A stretch of DNA of 64,000 nt from Chrysophaeum taylorii (GCA_029834535.1 JAQMWT010000201.1:1-64000), one strand, 5' to 3'; positions 1 through 11,740 are shown, counted from the first letter of the stretch. Notes: generated from the letters alone by a model not told the origin. Program-made: numbers and translations.

Positions 1-481
1 ACAATTCAATACGCTTGGCCTCGCGTTGACGTCAAGCATCATCGCCCATCCTCGTCGCCGGCGGCAAGAGCGTCACGACAGCGGCTCGCAATCGCCCCAT
101 CTTGTCGCGATGCACCGCAAGTTTGCGCGCGAGATTAGCGATCGTCTCGAACACGCCACGCGCTTCCGCGCATCAACAGCGCGCTTGTCACTTTCTCTTC
201 GCCATTCGCACACGATCTCCTCCCGCCTCGCCGAGCGCCGGACGGTTTGTCTCGTCATCCGTGCCGCGCGGCGTTCGTCGCTCTCCACGAAGGGGCTAGC
301 CACGACGGTACCGCGAGAAAACCGGGAAGACTCCTTACCATCTTGCGTCCTATAGGTATATTCTCTTCTAGCAAGCTACTTACGGCTTATCCTTTATCTT
401 TATCTCTTTCTTCTCCTGTTTCGAAGCATCTTGCGTCAATCTTAGGTTTGCTCTTCCTCTAGCACGTAAACAAAAATACGG
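1..481. other. Unassigned sequence left of the satellite
   Basis: I see no recognisable gene here. Short open frames on both strands (up to about 109 codons) are arginine- and serine-rich and resemble no family I know; they are probably chance frames in GC-rich DNA. Confidence 0.4.
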
Positions 482-961
482 AAGACTGACAGGACAGACA
501 GAGAGACAGACAGACAGAGAGACAGAGAGACAGAGAGACCAGAGAGACAGAGAGACCAGAGAGACCAGAGAGACAGAGAGACCAGAGAGACAGAAGAGAC
601 CAGAGAGAGAGACCAGAGAGAGAGACCAGAGAGAGAGACCAGAGAGAGAGAGACCAGACAGACAGACAGACCAGACAGACAGACCAGACAGACAGACAGA
701 CCAGACAGACAGACGACCAGACAGACCAGACAGACCAGACAGACCAGACAGACCAGACAGACCAGACAGACCAGACAGACCAGACAGACCAGACAGACCA
801 GACAGACCAGACAGACCAGACAGACCAGACAGACCAGACAGACCAGACAGACCAGACAGACCAGACAGACCAGACAGACCAGACAGACCAGACAGACCAG
901 ACAGACCAGACAGACCAGACAGACCAGACAGACCAGACAGACCAGACAGACCAGACAGACC

Positions 962-1053
<92 letters not shown>
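482..1053. repeat. CAGA/CCAGA satellite array
   Basis: About 570 bp of simple repeat in three blocks. From 482 to about 660 are irregular GACAGAGAGACC units, from about 661 to 965 a regular 9-bp unit CAGACCAGA, and from about 966 to 1053 a pure tetranucleotide GACA run. The minus strand stays open for over 200 codons through it (Leu-Ser-Gly or Trp-Ser-Val repeats), which is a property of the repeat and not evidence of a gene. The GACA run resembles the GACA-rich left end of the Helitron units elsewhere in the window. Confidence 0.95.
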
Positions 1054-1054
<1 letters not shown>

Positions 1055-1294
1055 GTACATTGAACTTCCCGTTTTTTGCGATCCGTTTAGTATGCAATGT
1101 ACTGATATACTGATCTGGCGACGGTTTCGCTCACCATTAATCACCCGAAGAGCTTAGGTAAAACCACTGGGGTATATATAGCCCCGGCACTCGCACACCA
1201 GACCGGCATTCCTACCCTCACCTTTGAAAGCACCCTCTGTTCGAGAGGGCTAGTTTTTAACCAAAGGATTTAATTATTTTTATAGAAACGCTAA
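1054..1294. other. Short unique spacer with TATA motif and hairpin
   Basis: About 240 bp of non-repeat sequence between the satellite and the R1 repeat. It contains a TATA-like stretch (GGTATATATAG at 1171) and a 6-bp perfect hairpin, CCCTCT/AGAGGG with loop GTTCG (1233-1249), followed by a T run at 1254-1258. No coding frame is convincing, so a promoter or small RNA role is only a possibility. Confidence 0.3.
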
Positions 1295-1645
1295 CTAACT
1301 AACTTCAATCTCCCGATCATGAGGGCCAGGCCGAACCGACAGGAGCCAGTCCGGAATCACGGGCCTGTAGACGAGGAGCGCCGAAAGGTCGGTCGGCGGA
1401 GAGTGACCATCAAGATTGTCGCCATGCGACGAGGAGGCGGCGATGAGACTGACAACCAACTCGTCGATAACCTTCCGTCTTCGCCCCCGGCCATACCCCG
1501 TCCCACTGCGAACGTTCCGGCTGCCAACCGCCCCGCTCGGGAGGCGAATAGGTGCCAACCTACGCCGGGAGAGCGGATGCCCTGCAAGGCTCAGGATTCA
1601 TGAGGCACCGTCCTCCATCGCAACCGTAGTCGGCGAATATATATA
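1295..1645 (-). repeat. Dispersed repeat R1, copy 1
   Basis: This is the reverse complement of the ~350-bp sequence inserted in Gypsy-1 at about 8450-8815. Shared landmarks are the CTAACTAACTAACTTC end (1291-1306) and the CGACTACGGTTGCGATGG end (written on the minus strand). Short open frames differ between copies, so it looks like a non-coding, SINE-like or MITE-like mobile repeat. Class unknown. Confidence 0.75.
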
Positions 1646-1668
1646 GAAACGCATGGACATACATAGAC

Positions 1669-1764
1669 TGTGAGGAAGCTATGACACTTACCCCTGCACC
1701 ACGTATCTAGTATCCCTACGTCATTCCCTTATCGCTAGTGTAACGCCCCATTCCAGTTGTCACA
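1669..1764 (+). repeat. Copia-1 left LTR
   Basis: A 96-bp LTR, TGTGAGGAAGCTATG through CAGTTGTCACA, short for a copia element. The TGGCAGCAGGTG directly after it (1765) begins with the TGG expected of a tRNA primer-binding site. Confidence 0.88.
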
Positions 1765-2960
1765 TGGCAGCAGGTGTTCGCTACGAACAAGCCTCTGCTC
1801 GACTTCGTGGCGACTCCTCCTCGGCTTCAGTTCGTTGCTCCGTGTTCGGTTCGTTGTCGTCTATCATGTCCTCGATCGAAATTAAAGATAGCAAGCTTTC
1901 GCAAAAACTTGATGCCCTCAGCGCTGAGCGACATTTTTCCACCAATGGACACGTCGTCTCGAGAACATGATCATCTCCACCGGCGATCAGATTATCTTGA
2001 CCAACGATACTTGGACTAGCATCTCAGCATCTCGCTGCTCTGAAGAAGAATTTCGCGTCAAGCAACAACGTTGATATCCGTGAAACCGCGACATGAACTT
2101 CACGCGGCTTTACAAGCGCATTATCGATGTCTACATGGGCCACGGGGACCGCGAAGCTCCATCCGCTATTGCTTCACTGCATTCCCTGGTGTGCAACAAT
2201 ATTGATGATCTTGCGAACTTCCTCAACAAATTCATCACCGGAGTTCAAGTTGCTCGGCATTGTACCTGATCCGACGCACCCTCGAGTGTGTCCTCGCATT
2301 TGACTACGTGCATCGTGCTTCACGACTTGCTGGCTTTGTTTTATCGTCTAGCGTTTCGTATGTGAATGTGGTTGTACCCTCGAGAAGTTCAACAACAAAC
2401 AATTTAGACGGCATGACGGCATGCACACCCACTACCGTCGCGCTATCCGCCGCGTCGTCAGCCACAACCCCGACTTCAGACTCTTCCAAACTGACCTACC
2501 CTAGACGCTCCCCTTTCCCAACAACCTGGCTCTACTCGATTCCGACTCAATACCCCATGTCATTTTGGCGGCTGCAAGATCACTTTAAGAGGGACTGCCG
2601 CAAGTTTCAAAGTTCCTAGCTATTCAACGACAACACCCTACCCCCATCGCCGTTCTTCTCAACAGCGCAACACTTCCAATGAACCAAAAACCCAAAAAAC
2701 CCAACAACACCAACCCACCAAAACCAACACCACTAACACTACCTTTCTGCTCCTCCTATGCCTACTCCAACCTTGACTGATTCTAGTTCCACTCCGCCGC
2801 TTTTCTTAATACCACCATCTATTACACCCCCTTCACCGCCTTAAGGCCACACCCAACGTCTCACATCCACCTCCCCCGATACTCTGTCTTATCATATTTG
2901 CACCTTTCTGCCAATCAAGATAATTCCATGTCAACGTGTGTACCACCGCTTGTCTGACGC
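1765..2960 (+). pseudogene. Copia-1 gag-like relic
   Basis: Fossil coding sequence downstream of the left LTR. A start region at 1866 (MSSIEIKDSKLSQKLDAL) begins a gag-like stretch. Near 2560-2600 a C-x2-C-x4-H-x4-C-like pattern resembles the zinc knuckle of retroelement nucleocapsids. The frame is broken many times. Assignment rests mainly on position and the knuckle pattern. Confidence 0.5.
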
Positions 2961-3009
2961 AAGCACATCAACAACCCCATCCCACGGAAGCCCTCGTTGT
3001 GGATTTTTT

Positions 3010-3202
3010 TAGCTCCCATTGCACAGGCGCCCTTCGTTCTGTATTTTCCGCTATTCGTTGCTCCCTCCTCGTTCTGTATTTTCTCCTCGTCGTTGCTCCT
3101 CTCCTCGTTCTGTATTTCACCTCGTCGTTGCTCCTCTCCTCGTTCTGTATTTTCACCTCGTCGTTGCTCCCTCCTCGTTCTGTATTTTCACCTCGTCATT
3201 GC
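3010..3202 (+). repeat. ~36-bp minisatellite in Copia-1, left half
   Basis: Four to five tandem units of TCGTTGCTCCTC-CTCGTTCTGTATTTTCACC. Gypsy-1 inserted in this array, and the array resumes at 12087. The two halves flank the GTTGC target duplication of Gypsy-1. Confidence 0.85.
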
Positions 3203-3531
3203 TGTGGCGTAAGGAGAATTTTAGGGGCTACCTGCGCGCCTTCGAATCCTGGCTCGCCGCTCGCGTCCGGGCCTTGGTGGAGTCACTGGACGAGGATGGC
3301 CGTTCTCCCGCCACACAACCACAAACAACTTCCGTGCATGGTCCTCGCAACTTGAGGATCGGCTGTTGCTTTATGATCAAGGTATTATCGAAACACAGAA
3401 ATCAGGGTGACACATGTCACGGAAAGGAAGATGATGTCATAAAGAAAACTGACATCATCACAACGGAGTAGGGTGCCCTGATAAGGGGGCCCTAGAAGAG
3501 GGTAAGCCTTAAAGCGGGAGTTGCCGCCACA
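3203..3531 (-). repeat. Gypsy-1 left (3') LTR
   Basis: A 329-bp LTR with inverted ends TGTGGCG/CGCCACA. The sequence just outside it on the coding side (3532-3545, GGACTCCCTGG on the plus strand) is shared with Gypsy-3. Read on the minus strand it gives a purine-rich stretch just before the LTR, as expected of a polypurine tract. Confidence 0.9.
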
Positions 3532-3569
3532 GGACTCCCTGGTAATAATTCGAGCTGCCCCTGCGAGGT

Positions 3570-4770
3570 GCTAGCGCGAGGAGCGCGGCTTCGCCTTACG
3601 AGCATCTCGTGAACGAATCTTCTGGTAAACGCGGGTGATGACCGGTTCAGGAACTCGGCCACTGCGTAAAGTAAACTTGTGGATCAACACATCAATCTCG
3701 TGCGGAGCGAAATCCGTGACACAAGGACTTGTGTTGGAAAACTCTGGACTTGTCGGTGAAAGAACTTCGACCTTCAACGTCCTTGAACTCGGCTTGAGCT
3801 TACGGTGCGAAAGGTGAGAGTCGGCTTGAAATAGGCCACATCATCGTTCGGACCCAAATCGTAATAAAATGTGGAGCAACACACGATCATTTTGGTAATC
3901 GTAAGGCTCATAAACTTCAGCAATAAAACTTCTTGCGCCAATCAGAGCGCTTCCGGTCAGGAATCCGGAAAACAACAACTTACCGTGCTGATAATCATCA
4001 CGGAAGGTTTCTTCGGGTTTGCGGATGGCTTGATCAACGATCGGAGGTACCATCACAGGCGTGATCTGACTAACATGAACACGTCGTTCTTCGGGCGGAG
4101 AGTCGAGAGACTCAATCCTATAGGTGACCGGGAAAGGCGTTCCTTGATAATAAACGTCCTCGCCATTCCGGTCGAAGTTTGTTCTGAAGGAAAGGAATGT
4201 AGAGCAAAACGTGCGATCCTTCCTTGTATTCAACATCAACATGATCAGCATTGTAAGCCAATCGTTGTTTCTTCAAAGCTTTATCACGAGCCTCGCGGAC
4301 GATCTTCGTATAATACTTCAATCGTTCACGAGTTTCGGCGACTGCATCAGAGCGAATCTTCGGCAATAATCGCGTATCAAACAAAGTCCATAGGCGTGTA
4401 GTCGTCGGCAGCATCGGCTGACGGTTCAGGCGCAGCATAAAGGGAGAAATCTGCGTGCCTGGAATAAACTCGCGGTTGTAGCAAAACGCAATATAATGAG
4501 CAAAGTCAGGCCAATCCGTGATATTCCGGCCCTGAAGCAAGCACGGAGGAGCCTTGATAAATTGGACACGCTCAGCCGGGTTCGACTGGGCATGATAAGG
4601 AATCGTAGTTTGGTATCGTGTTTGAAGAGATGGCAAAACTCGCGCATCAACTTGTTCACGAACTCTTTACCGTTGTCGGTACGAATCATCTGGGCAAATG
4701 GCCTTGAGGAGAATGTTAATGACAAAGACTCGAGGACAGACTCAGCAGTCTTATCGTTCAAAACATCCAA
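3570..4770 (-). pseudogene. Gypsy-1 integrase, C-terminal part
   Basis: Minus-strand relic of the integrase catalytic end and tail. It shows SNPAERVQ and CYNREFIPGTQISPF, typical of the gypsy integrase region after the DDE core, and then RPEWRG, the start of the GPY/F module. The tail continues to a basic end, KIRSRDARKAKPRSSR. Broken. Confidence 0.8.
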
Positions 4771-4771
4771 A

Positions 4772-6835
4772 TCAAGAAATGCGAGGACGGATCAAAAAAT
4801 ATACTAGAAGATACGTCTCGGGACCAGCGCTGGGCAAGGGTCCAAATAAATCCATGCAAAGAACAGCACCATCACCATCGTAGACAGGCTGCTGCAAGAG
4901 TCCAGCTCGTTTCGGCTCAGGCGTACGAGCTTTCTGGCAAACTAAACATTCAGCAATGAAGACTCCAACTTCGTTCGACATGTGAGGCCACCAAAATCCT
5001 TCTTGGATAGCCTGGGCGGTACTGTGACGTCCCATATGACCACCGTTAACCGGAGTGTCATGGTAGAGTCGAATAATGCGCTTGCGCAACGTAGCAGGTG
5101 CTACAATCATCGGGTGCAAATCAGCAGAAATGCGGTAAAGAACGTCTTCAACGACTTCGAATCGTTCGTTCGCTCGGGAACGTCGCGGCGTCTGACCTTG
5201 GGCAATTCGGTAGCGAATATCCTCGCAAGTAGCATCAGATTCTTGCTCACGTGCGATCTCAGCGAGCGTCATATTATCGGGTATCTTAACGATATAATCT
5301 TTGTAAGCGGCTGCGTCCTTGAAGATCTGTGGCTCATCGCGCGCACGGTTCTTCCGACGTTGTCTCGTAGCGTGAGACGTAGCCAATTTCATCGGATCCT
5401 TTTCAGGATCTTCTTCTTCGTCTTCCGGCAGTTCGGTCGTAATAAACGACATTATGAAGTGGCAGCCGGAGGCGGGAATTCCTCGGTCATCAACAGGTCG
5501 GGGAAGCTCTTGGAACACCAAATAAGCGTGGTTCAAAGGTTCTCCAAACTCGTCAGTCTCGTTGACATGGTCTATCGGATTGCGGGAGAGACAGTCAGGG
5601 ATACTCATTCCCGGTGACTTTCCCGGCTTGTAGCGAAGTTCAGGGTCAAAATTGGCGAGGCGCATCGCCCACCGAGCAAGCTGCCCAGACGAGTGCGTCG
5701 CCTTACGTGAAAACGTCAAATTTCGGTGATCGGCCTCCAAAACAGTCCTGTGCCCTTGGATGTAGGCTCGAAAGTGCTCTAGAGAAAGTATAACTGCCAG
5801 CAGCTCTAGCCGACGGGGCTCGTAATTGCGCATCTCCTTCGGCACAGCTCGGCTCCAATATTCAATCACTCGTTCTTCTCGAGTCACTCTTCCGGCACCG
5901 TCCTTGACTTCGACAATCTGGAAGAGATACGCTCCAAGTCCATCCTTGGAAGCATCGGATCGGATCTGAAAAGGCAGATCATAATCGGGGTGGTAGACTC
6001 CTCTGGAATCAACCAAAGCTTCAATAATCGTATCCCAAGCTTTCTGACACTCGGGCGTCCACTCGAACTTTACACCTTCGAGGCATAATCGTCTCAGCGG
6101 TTCCACGATCTTCGAGTAGCCCTTCACATATCGCCGGCAGTAATTACTCATGCCGATGAAAGAGCGTATCTGGGTCTTCGGGGAAGTATTCGGCAAAGTA
6201 CCTGGAATCGGCATCTTCTGCAGTGCTTCCAGCGTCTTCGGATTCGGCTTCAAGCCTTCTGGGGTAGAAATGTGTCCCAGAAATTCTATATCATCCTTGA
6301 GAAGGTGGAACTTCGCGGTTCGACCGCTGTACCCTCTCTGTGCCAAATGACACATCACTTCGATCAAAACTTGTAAATGTCGATGAAGATCGTCAGATCC
6401 CATCATAATATCGTCAACAAACGCAACCAAGTCTTGATACATCCATTTCGAAAGGTCGCTCGCCATTTGCTTGCAGAAAAGAGCTCCGGCCGTCTTCACA
6501 CCTAGAGGTAATCGCAAGAAACTATGAGCGCCAAGTGGGCTAACCATCGTGACAGCGTCTTGCGCTGCCGGGTCAAGACGAAGATTGTGGTATCCCCATC
6601 TAATATCAATGCATGTCCGCCATCGTCTCATGGCGAGAAAAGCTAATGCATCGTCTTGTCGAATGTTCGGCCAACTGTCATTGACCAATTGATTGTCGAG
6701 CTGACGTAAGTCAACTGCTGCACGGACCGCGTTTGACGTTCCAATCACAGCTCCTTTCTTGGGAAGCATCAACACAGGAAAGCCCCAAGCTGAGTTGGCC
6801 GGACGAATGACTACATCCCGACACTACTCACTGAT
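4772..6835 (-). pseudogene. Gypsy-1 reverse transcriptase, RNase H and integrase zinc finger
   Basis: A long minus-strand reading frame (667 codons to 6775). It contains the RT palm with FVDDIMMGSDD, then RNase H with VIEYWSRAVPKEMRNYEPRR and VLEADHRNLTF. Last comes the integrase HHCC finger (LYHDTPVNGGHMGRHST ... CLVCQKAR). Domain order RT-RH-IN is that of Ty3/gypsy. The RT N-terminal end with VLMLPKKGA lies at the right edge. Broken as a whole gene. Confidence 0.93.
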
Positions 6836-7400
6836 CTGCTTGCGGAGACAATCGAGCTTCGCAGGCGTCAGTCGGTCGGGCGTCATCTTAATCGGTCGCG
6901 GATTCGCGTCTTTGGATCGTAGAGATACAGGTGGCGAGTCCACAGGTCTCATAATCGGGTCGAAAAAGGCCCAAGAATATTGCACACAGTGACGGAGCAT
7001 CAGTTTCGCCTCGTCATCTAAGTGCGGATTGTCAGGAATTCCCAGCTCCTGAATAACCTTGTCAACTTCTTCCTTCGTAGGAACTTGAACTTTCATAGCT
7101 TCGTTATCCTTGACATGCTCGGGAGTTTGCGGCAGCGGTGCACCCTCAGCATCGCGCGGCGCATCTTTCCATGGCACATCGAACTTTTTCTCATATTTTA
7201 GTCTCACTTCCGGGTGGCTTTTGTTGATCCTCTCGCCTTTGACACGAACACTCGGCTCGCTCTTAATCTTCGGTTCCCGATCTCGCTCAGGATCTGGCGG
7301 AACATCTAAATTTGGTTGTCGGGGGGGGGCAGCAGAAGAAGCATGAGACGTCCCCGGCTCATCTGTTGCGGGCGGAATCGAGGTTTCCATTTGGTGTGAT
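6824..7400 (-). pseudogene. Gypsy-1 linker between methyltransferase-like domain and RT
   Basis: Charged region with KYEKKFDVPWKDAPRDAEG and KEEVDKVIQELGIPDNPHL, followed by PVSLRSKDANPRPIKM leading into RT. The same order is seen in Gypsy-2 (about 45.07-45.45 kb) and Gypsy-3 (about 50.95-50.43 kb), so it is a family feature. No separate function can be assigned. Confidence 0.75.
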
Positions 7401-7599
7401 CTTGGAGATCATCAGTCGACACCCATCTGACGACACGTGTGCGCGTGTTTAACAGCGGAACTTGTACGTGACGAAGGGTGGTTTCATCAATTTGCAAATA
7501 ATAATCAAACGGTCGGTCTGCAGGACTCAACGCTGACGGCAAAGCTTCGCCGCTCAGATGAAAATCCTTGGTCACAGAATTGTGCAGATCGAGTACTAA

Positions 7600-8425
7600 T
7601 AACGTCATCGTGTCTGGTGGCACGACGGACGCCAAGTGTTTCAACGAGGTAGTCCTGGAGAAGCTGGCCCAATCAAAATCAAGGGGCATCGTCAGCAACT
7701 CCGAAGTCATTTTCAGATTCAGAGATCTGTAATTGGAACGGTGCGGTCCTACACGAAGTGGGACACGCGTAACGGTGTAAGCTGCGTCTGTCGCGGCTCG
7801 TGATTATCCTAAATTGTTCATCTGAAGTAAATGTCGTTCGTCGGCGTAGCCAAGTGCTGCGGCGAACTCTTGCTGCATATTCTTGCAAGTCTTTGGAACT
7901 GCGCGCAAATGGAGCGGATGGCTGGAAACCAACAATCGCACGCGACAGCTCATCAAACTGGGAGTTTTGTCGTAAAAATTGACGACGTACACGTAAGGGT
8001 GCAAACGTGCAACGTAAGAAATAATCGAAGCCTCCTGCTCTATCAACCACATGAAGAAACCCGCCATCTTGCATAATTTCATCGTCCAGTGGGTAGCGGT
8101 GACTCCTTTCCCAACATCTCTGGAGGTCAAGTTGCACAGAGCGGAGTGTACGCCGGGTGGCGACGCGACACACATCGACGACGACCATTCCGCGTAGGGT
8201 AAATAAGATTCGATCAACCGTAAGGTTGTAACATAGCGACCACACAGTGTGTGCTGCACCACAGGAATGTTCGGAAAATTCTTATGGTGGATCTGGTTGG
8301 CGGTGTCCGACGCATCGAGTGCTAGCACGACTCGAAACGACGTTCCACACATTTCGTTGGCTCGTTGGAGACCTAAAGTACTGCCTCCGGCTCCACTGAA
8401 CAACATCCCCACCTTGCGAAAAGTG
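7600..8425 (-). pseudogene. Gypsy-1 C5-cytosine methyltransferase-like domain
   Basis: Minus-strand domain in the element's coding order just before RT. Motif I is GMLFSGAGGSTLGLQRAN, the AdoMet-binding glycine loop of DNA C5-methyltransferases. A motif II-like VVLALDASDTANQIHHKN follows. The motif IV and VI regions (about 8130 and 8040; LIEQE at the latter) and a motif VIII-like stretch at about 7935 are in the expected order. The C-terminal HLASVVPPDTMTLL has the position and pattern of motif X. Fossil copy, broken. The family assignment is by motif order, not by search. Confidence 0.72.
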
Positions 8426-8445
8426 ATTGGAAGCCATTGAACCCT

Positions 8446-8815
8446 TACCCTGATCGCCGACTGCGGTTGCGATGGAGGACGGTGCCTCATGAATCCTGAG
8501 CCTTGCGAGGGCATCCGCCCTCCCGGCGTAGGTTGGCACCTATTCGCCTCCCGGGCGGGCCGGTTGGCAGCCGGAACGTTCGCAGTGGGACGGGGTATGG
8601 CCGGGGGGCGAATACGGAAGGTTATCGACGAGTTGGTTGTCAGTCACATCGCGGTCTCTTCGTCGCATGGCGACAAGCTTGATGGTCACTCTCCGCCGAC
8701 CGACCTTTCGGCGCTCCTCGTCTACAGGCCCGTGATTCCGGGCTGGCTCCTGTCGGTCCGGCCTGGCTCCCATGCTCGGGAGAGGTCTGAAGTTAGTTAG
8801 TTAGTTTTAGTTAGA
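8446..8815 (+). repeat. Dispersed repeat R1, copy 2, inserted in Gypsy-1
   Basis: A ~350-bp insertion absent from the matching place in Gypsy-3 (about 52015). AACCCTT lies on its left (8439) and AACCTT on its right (about 8816), a possible short target duplication. The ends are CGACTGCGGTTGCGATGG and GAAGTTAGTTAGTTAG. It has no coding capacity that I recognise. Confidence 0.8.
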
Positions 8816-10473
8816 ACCTTTTCGTATCGGCGGCGGATCTCCGCTTCGGTGATCTCGCGGCATTTCTTTTCATCTTCTTCCGACCTTCGAGCGAAGTCGT
8901 CGCTGCCTTCGGGTCGTTTGAGGGTGGACTTGTCCGCCATAGCGGTCGTAGCGTCCTTCTGCACCGTGCTCAGCAGCATCGGCGGGGGAGATTCGTCGCA
9001 TCGCGTCAAGTGACTAGCGATAGAAACGGTGAAAGAAAGGTCCCCCTTGTCGTATCCTTCTTCACATTCTTTCGTAAGTTCGTTGATCGTAGAGACGTTC
9101 AACTCATCTTCGTACCTAACGATACCGCCAATCGCAAGGACTTCGCCTCGAGTGACGACCGTCGGCACTTCTTCCGCGGCAGCAACCGCAACCCGAGCAG
9201 CGGACCGGTCGTGCTCTTCGCAAGAAGAACACATTCCTTCGACAACTCCCAGCTGCTCGTTCTCAGCAAACATAGCGACGAAAACCTGTCCCATTCCCAT
9301 AGGTTTCGACAAAATGACCGGTAGATTGTAAGTTCGACCGGGCTCGATTTGAAGCGTGCGCGCAGCGTAAGCAACTACTTCCTGCGCGGCTTCTCCCGGA
9401 GCTGGGGAGAATTTGGTCGTAGCATGTCCTCGCGTAGCCGAGGCTACGGTACGTTCCGGCGGCGGGCTTCGGAGATCTTTAATCGTGCTCAAACGAGCGT
9501 AAACTCGAGTCTTGACCAGGTCGAGACTATTCCGAAAGGCATCGTGTTGTTGATTGTAAATCGGCACGGTTATCGGATCTTGATCGTAAATAGATCGAAA
9601 GGTCACGATTGGTGCATCGATTCGTTCATCCTTGAACTTAATCTTCTTGCGCCCGTAGACGACTTGGGTTCGATAAAAACAGAACCGATCGTGGGGGTAG
9701 TCCACGACGGCTCCTAACACTCGTATATCGCGCCCTCCCAACAGGAACAGATAGTTCGTATCGGCTACAATAGCGACAATGGGGGCGGCGATGTTGTCGG
9801 CGAGGGCGACCCGAATCGCGATCCAACGAAAGATCGTCGTCGTATTCAACCCTGATCCGTACAGCTTGCGCTTAATCGGAAGTTCGCCTTCATCGAAAAT
9901 CAACTGATCTTTGGCCAATTTTCTGACCATTTCTCGGCAAATATAAGAAACATCTGCCATTCCATCGACACCGATGGTCGTCGAGAATTTCGGTCCGTCA
10001 CGATTCCTGTAGATGTGACAGGCTATTAACGTAAGAGTACCCGTATCTAAACAACTGAGGGTAACCAAATCATCTTCGATCGTCTTGCCGTCTCGCGGCG
10101 TCAACGAAGTGTGAGCACATCGGGCTCTGACTCGCTCATCTCCGGGGTTGGGCATCGATACCGCGGCTTGACCTTTCGTATCATCTGTTGTTGGCGTCAT
10201 CGACATAACGCTCGCGGCAGCCTCTTTATCTGGCGGCTTCCGCTCTTCCTCCAAGACAATCTCGGAGGGGGTCAGCGCTGGTAGGGGATCCTGGTCTTCG
10301 TAGTTCTTGGAAGCAAAGGACCCCTCCCATAATCCATTCATTTCGTCTTTCCAGAATGCATATGTAAATTCATTCGTCCTCGGTTGATCATCACCATCAT
10401 CGGCGATCGGTTCCGTGTCGGCTGCAGCTTCGAGTACGTAGCTGAGCGGTTGTTCTGGTGGCTTCTTTAGCAA
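8816..10473 (-). pseudogene. Gypsy-1 protease-like region
   Basis: Minus-strand frame of about 550 codons. At about 9960-9700 lies TIGVDGMADVSYIC, then KRKLYGSGLNTTT, then PIVAIVADTNYLFLLGGRDI. This gives the retropepsin pattern of an active-site loop, a beta-hairpin and an I-L-G-x-D/N-like second half, but with DGMA where D-S/T-G-A is usual. The same variant occurs in Gypsy-2 and Gypsy-3. Downstream is a spacer (QVFVAMFAENEQLGVVEGMC, TRGEVLAIGGIVRYEDEL) that precedes the methyltransferase-like domain. Confidence 0.7.
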
Positions 10474-10479
10474 GAAGTT

Positions 10480-11220
10480 CTGAGTTCTCGTCCACCAATC
10501 CTGCAGGTTCCACGTCGGCTCGTCTTCGTCCCACTTGAGAACGCTGCTAATCTTCTTCTTAAATCTATCCTTTTCTTCCGGCGGCGTATCCGTGGCTCGA
10601 TCCGTAGTAACCGAAACCGTTTCGGGGGGGGTCCGCAGGAAAAGATGTCGTCGTCCCCGACGTCAACTCTATCGTAAGATCGTCGTCTGCATCACTCGCG
10701 GTGGTCATCGTCTCGTCAGGCGAATGAGCGCACAAGCTATCACTGCAGAAATCAATGTCTGGCTCACAGCCAGTTCGGTCGCCAACGGTCGTCTCTGGAG
10801 GGTCCAAAGATAAGCCGATGACATCGAGGGCTTCCACGTCAAAAATAAACGGCGGGTCGTCCGTGGACGACTCGTCAAATAACGTTATCGCGGACACTGG
10901 TTCACAAAGTGTAACTTCTTCATCTTCCGAATCTGAATCGCCTTCCCAGTATCGTGGAGCTTCAAGTTCCTCGCTCGAATCTTCGAGCTCATCGCTCGAC
11001 ATCTGCTCATAAATCTGTGCCAAAGACCGACGATTGGTCAGCACGTCGTTGGGTGGCTCGTCCATCGGCGGGCGAGCAAGATCTTCGAATGCGGCCGCGG
11101 CAAGGGCGTCGGCTGCGTCGTCGGTGCGGGTGTCCTTGTTCGGGTACACCATCACTCCTAATGGTAACTGTTGACCGCAAGGGGTCGTAAACGCGAGCGT
11201 TGCGCTCAAAAAACCCAAAT
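10480..11220 (-). pseudogene. Gypsy-1 acidic region upstream of protease
   Basis: Minus-strand, Asp/Glu/Ser-rich sequence (EQMSSDELEDSSEELEAP, EGDSDSEDEEV). An equally acidic stretch lies upstream of the protease in Gypsy-2 (about 41.45-41.7 kb). Likely the tail of gag or a gag-pro linker. A gag core like that of Gypsy-2 and Gypsy-3 is not seen here. Confidence 0.6.
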
Positions 11221-11390
11221 TATATTGGTGTCGGCCTCCGTCGTATTCGTCGTCGCGCGATCGGCGTCGTCTGTGCCGGCGCGAACTTCGACTGGGGCTC
11301 TTGTTATCTTTGTCTCTCTCTGGCGTCAGTTCGGCAGGTCCTAGAACCTCTGGATCGTCCCCATAGGCGACTGGTAAAGCTCTGAAGTAA

Positions 11391-11740
11391 CAACGACTGG
11401 CTTACAATGCTGATCATGCTGATGTTGAATACAAGGAAGGATCGCACGTTTTGCTCTACATTCCTTTCCTTCAGAACAAACTTCGACCGGACCGTTTATT
11501 ATCAAGGAACGCCTTTCCCCGGTCACCTATAGGATTGAGTCTCTCGACTCTCCGCCCGAAGAACGACGTGTTCATGTTAGTCAGATCACGCCTGTGATGG
11601 TACCTCCGATCGTTGATCAAGCCATCCGCAAACCCGAAGAAACCTTCCGTGATGATTATCATCACGGTAAGTTTGTTGTTTTCCGGATTCCTGACCGGAA
11701 GCGCTCTGATTGGCGCAAGAAGCTTTATGTTGCTCATATC
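11391..11740 (+). pseudogene. Inverted copy of the integrase C-terminal region at the Gypsy-1 right end
   Basis: The plus strand here repeats, in opposite orientation, the integrase tail of Gypsy-1 seen at about 3930-4260 on the minus strand (for example HVSQITPVMVPPIVDQAI-like coding sequence). It sits directly beside the right LTR where gag would be expected. It may have arisen by template switching or by a later rearrangement. Confidence 0.75.

Noticed and set aside
380-1144. A 254-codon minus-strand frame of Leu-Ser-Gly/Val-Cys-Leu-Ser repeats
   Set aside because: It is only the CAGA satellite read as protein; unit lengths and composition keep several frames open.
4982-5617. A 211-codon plus-strand frame
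   Set aside because: It is the antisense shadow of Gypsy-1 RT/RNase H/integrase; its sequence matches no family.
7600-8425. Idea that the methyltransferase-like domain is a host DNMT gene interrupted by retroelements
   Set aside because: The same domain is found at the same place in three independent gypsy copies and is flanked by the same element-specific spacer and linker, so it belongs to the element.
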